NCBI GenBank assembly: GCA_900770015.1
Contig: CAAGIU010000354.1
Span: 1-7,867 of the forward strand
From: an uncultured Oscillospiraceae bacterium
GTDB lineage: Bacteria > Bacillota_A > Clostridia > Oscillospirales > Oscillospiraceae
Reading direction: 5' to 3'
Length of the DNA stretch: 7,867 nt
In this document: positions 7,101 through 7,867 of the stretch, in pieces
Numbering within the stretch: position 1 is the first letter of the stretch
Layout: every line of letters begins with the position of its first letter
Position numbers and translations under genes: made by a program
The notes under the pieces: generated by a model
Told to the model about the DNA's origin: nothing
Databases searched by the model: none
Seen by the model: the letters and a program-made list of their open reading frames with translations, nothing else

Positions 7101-7201
7101 GGCAGACTGCCATCACCGTAACCGAAATCAGCTCCGGCGTTCTTGCTGCGGCATGCTTTGCGCTGCTGGTTGCCTCCAAGCTGAAGAAGAAGGAAAACTG
7201 A
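4178..7201 (+). CDS. Membrane-anchored glycoside hydrolase family 3-like protein with permuted domains
   Basis: Protein of 1007 residues, probably acting outside the cell on beta-linked sugars. Residues 5-30 form a signal or anchor helix (GANA may be a cleavage site), and about 980-1001 form a second helix ending in KLKKKEN, so the bulk is extracellular. The GH3 C-terminal-type domain comes first (about 85-400: EGAALLMN at 89, VFGHG, AEGTD with Glu218 as possible acid/base, NPSGKL), then a fibronectin-III-like domain (from PFGFGLSY at 403 to about 525), a divergent stretch, and last the GH3 N-terminal barrel (about 650-930). That barrel holds GGRNFEYMSECP (772-783), KHFVGNDQE (807-815) and the nucleophile loop GAIDTDA, with Asp886 as likely nucleophile. 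This reversed order is known in some rumen GH3 beta-glucosidases. Several motifs differ from the usual form (DGP to DGC, EDP to ECP, SDW to TDA), so substrate and even activity are uncertain. Codon choice is strongly biased, suggesting high expression. Confidence 0.88.
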   Translation: MRNTKLWSGLTSVFAVILVIAMIGNTLAGANASYINNMLDISTARVVETANAPTDTTYYKSQFGAFDDAEAQEKAIAAALEQNINEMREGAALLMNNNNALPMADAVRISVFGHGAVDPAYQANSAGTKARNGSINSIDLKTALENQGFVVNEALWKGLQEGTAARGVMKETFGGMAMAVTGSAAGSEENAAFYEAYTDTFEDYNDAAIVVFTREGAEGTDLIMQDVDDEGGVSGHISAMALHKNERDLLELVRANFDKVIVLLNSTNQMEVHEIKEYADAILFIGYPGHQGFTGVAEILKGTVNPSGKLVDTYATSSLSAPAVVNSGTDTPKFANVDQINATIGEDERAEYLSFQAENIYIGYRYYETRYADCVMGKGNAASNVGALPGAAAWNYADEVQYPFGFGLSYTTFEQKLDKVTVDEDTITAQITVKNTGSVAGKSVVQLYAQTPYDQYEIEHGVEKSAIAIVGYGKTGMLNPGASETITITVDKYLLASYDVTAHDGEGGYILSGGDYFLAIGDDCHDALNNVLAAQGYTTQNGMTAEGAKEKSFQWKEDFNDEKYRAGENGVPVTNQFADCDLNYWVPGAGTYLTRNDWAGTFPVKQTTVEATAEMMDILDGEWYVKPENAPSFAEIASKFGVDSGLNLAVMKDIPLSDTETWDKFIYQLNVEDLPNATAESFSCPAVGDLSPSFAVGDGCDSVGGKYPIPVTVNGEEVTVPTTRYCSNPIMTGTFNDEIIANRGTMLGEDGMWSKFMINYNLGNDLHRTPFGGRNFEYMSECPTMNYLAGAVEVEAMQKTGSNAAPKHFVGNDQEFYRDGVCCFFNEQAFREGNLRAFEGSVRKANAGGIMQSFSRLGLKWNSSSYALNTQVLRNEWDWHGAIDTDAAPCFGEYVDGGFRNHAAEVLDAGTQEWCLDGVAGHGNWVLNKAKETDDGHLLNLLKEAAISWEYAISRSVITNGYSSTAVIEHITPWWQTAITVTEISSGVLAAACFALLVASKLKKKEN

Positions 7202-7217
7202 GGAAGGAGAAAAGACC

Positions 7218-7604
7218 ATGAAAAAATTGTCTGTTGGTAAGTGGATGTCTGTGATTACCTGCGCTCTGGCTGTGGTCACCTTCATCATGCTGCTGATTTA
7301 CGGCGCCCAGGGCGGCATTGTCCATCCCGCAGCCTACGCTGCGCTGGCTGTTGCCGCGCTGCTGGAAGCCGCTGCCCTGCTGGGCGAAAAGAGCTGGACT
7401 GATTTTGCCGGTATCATCGCTGCCGCTGCACTGGCATTTGTGCTGATGCGCGTGTTCTCCGACGGTATTTGGAACATTGCCGAGGCTATGAACGGCATCA
7501 AGATGGTGGGCATCCCTGAGCTCGCCGGAATGAACTATCAGTTGTTAGGCCTGAACCTGGCCGCTGTCGTGACTGCCATTGCAGCCAACTTTATGAAGAA
7601 GTAA
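7218..7604 (+). CDS. Small four-helix membrane protein cotranscribed with the GH3 gene
   Basis: Unrecognised protein of 128 residues. It starts MKKLSVGKW and shows four hydrophobic segments near 8-29, 36-56, 63-80 and 104-124, ending ANFMKK; charge placement puts both ends in the cytoplasm. A short polar loop (81-103, SDGIWNIAEAMNGIK) between helices 3 and 4 is likely on the outside. AAGGAG (7204-7209) lies 8 nt before the ATG, and the gap to the GH3 stop is only 16 nt, so the two genes form one operon that ends at the terminator at 7622. Codon use resembles that of the GH3 gene. No catalytic motif is seen. A role as membrane partner or stabiliser of the GH3 protein is inferred only from linkage. 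Confidence 0.85.
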   Translation: MKKLSVGKWMSVITCALAVVTFIMLLIYGAQGGIVHPAAYAALAVAALLEAAALLGEKSWTDFAGIIAAAALAFVLMRVFSDGIWNIAEAMNGIKMVGIPELAGMNYQLLGLNLAAVVTAIAANFMKK

Positions 7605-7621
7605 TCTCTTACACTCCTTTT

Positions 7622-7659
7622 GGGGCAGCAGTTCTGCTTATGGCTGCTGCCCCGCTTTT
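7622..7659 (+). terminator. Strong intrinsic terminator of the GH3 operon
   Basis: GGGGCAGCAG (7622-7631) and CTGCTGCCCC (7644-7653) form a perfect 10-bp stem with a 12-nt loop, followed by GC and TTTT. It lies 17 nt after the stop codon of the small membrane protein. Confidence 0.88.
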
Positions 7660-7717
7660 ACTACGAGCATTCGATCAAACAATGATCTTTCGTATATAAA
7701 ATAATGTGCTTACCGGT

Positions 7718-7748
7718 TTGACTCAGCATTGCGACAAATTGTAATTTG
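7718..7748 (+). promoter_or_regulatory. Candidate rightward promoter with overlapping palindrome
   Basis: TTGACT (7718-7723) and TGTAAT (7740-7745) are spaced by 16 nt, each one base from consensus. The palindrome CAAATT-GT-AATTTG (7735-7748) covers the -10 box, as a repressor site would. Any gene it serves lies beyond the window, and the repeat that follows would be in the leader, so this is tentative. Confidence 0.35.
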
Positions 7749-7751
7749 GCG

Positions 7752-7830
7752 GGGAGCACCAAAGGCTCCCTCTGCGAGGGAGCTGGCCGCGAAGCGGACT
7801 GAGGGAGAGAGCGTTGGTCGATCACCAGCG
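7752..7830. repeat. Compound palindromic intergenic repeat (REP-like)
   Basis: GCTCCCTC-TGC-GAGGGAGC (7765-7783) is a perfect 8-bp hairpin, followed by CCGC-GAA-GCGG (7787-7797), a second GAGGGAG copy (7801-7807) and a 7-bp hairpin with one G-T pair, CGTTGGT/ACCAGCG (7812-7830). GGGAGC (7752-7757) can pair with GCTCCC (7765-7770) in competition with the first hairpin. From memory, closely similar GGCTCCCTC...GAGGGAGCTG...GACTGAGGGAG units are widespread between genes in Oscillospiraceae-type genomes. Only one copy is in the window. Its function is unknown. Confidence 0.7.
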
Positions 7831-7867
7831 CTTCATACGATACCGCATCAAAAAATCCGGGGCTCTC

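Noticed and set aside
4199..7288. A 1029-codon open frame on the minus strand opposite the GH3 gene
   Set aside because: The forward gene avoids TTA, CTA and TCA codons through strong codon bias, which leaves the opposite frame free of stops. Its translation is low-complexity and matches no family, and it has no promoter or ribosome site.
7661..7867. Minus-strand frame open from the right edge to a TAG at 7661 (68 residues)
   Set aside because: Most of it reads through the palindromic repeat and AT-rich spacer, giving a composition typical of translated repeats. A true gene end entering from the right cannot be excluded but is not supported.

Overview
The window looks like a gut-type Clostridia genome (Oscillospiraceae/Ruminococcaceae-like). 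This is inferred from moderately high GC, Shine-Dalgarno sites of AGGAGG type, AgrC/VirS-like GHKL kinases paired with LytTR regulators, a domain-permuted glycoside hydrolase family 3 (GH3) protein, and a GGCTCCCTC...GAGGGAG palindromic intergenic repeat common in that group. I cannot name the species.

Layout. Positions 1-1723 (minus strand) hold a two-gene unit: a LytTR response regulator (1025-1723) followed by its GHKL sensor kinase (1-1010), which runs off the left edge inside its ATPase domain. A 230-bp divergent intergenic region (1724-1953) holds two good facing sigma-A promoters and three closely spaced inverted repeats. Positions 1954-3935 (plus strand) hold a second, clearly paralogous LytTR regulator and GHKL kinase with overlapping stop and start codons, closed by a small terminator at 3949-3973. 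A 242-bp region (3936-4177) carries A-rich imperfect repeats, a leader hairpin and an anti-Shine-Dalgarno sequence. It precedes a 1007-residue, membrane-anchored GH3-like protein (4178-7201) and a 128-residue four-helix membrane protein (7218-7604), followed by a strong terminator. The last 260 bp contain no convincing gene, but hold a candidate rightward promoter with a palindrome and a compound palindromic repeat.

How the parts may work together. Each kinase is expected to phosphorylate Asp57 of its adjacent regulator, which then binds DNA through its LytTR domain. The two systems are mirror-image duplicates sharing one control region, so cross-regulation or autoregulation is plausible. The GH3 protein and its small partner lie just downstream of the second system and may be a target; the only sequence support is a 13-nt motif (AAAACrrCCrCTT) found both in the regulator promoter region and in the GH3 leader. 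No AgrB/AgrD-like peptide gene is visible. The GH3 protein has its C-terminal-type domain first, a helix at each end, and altered residues at several normally conserved active-site motifs. It is the most unusual protein in the window.
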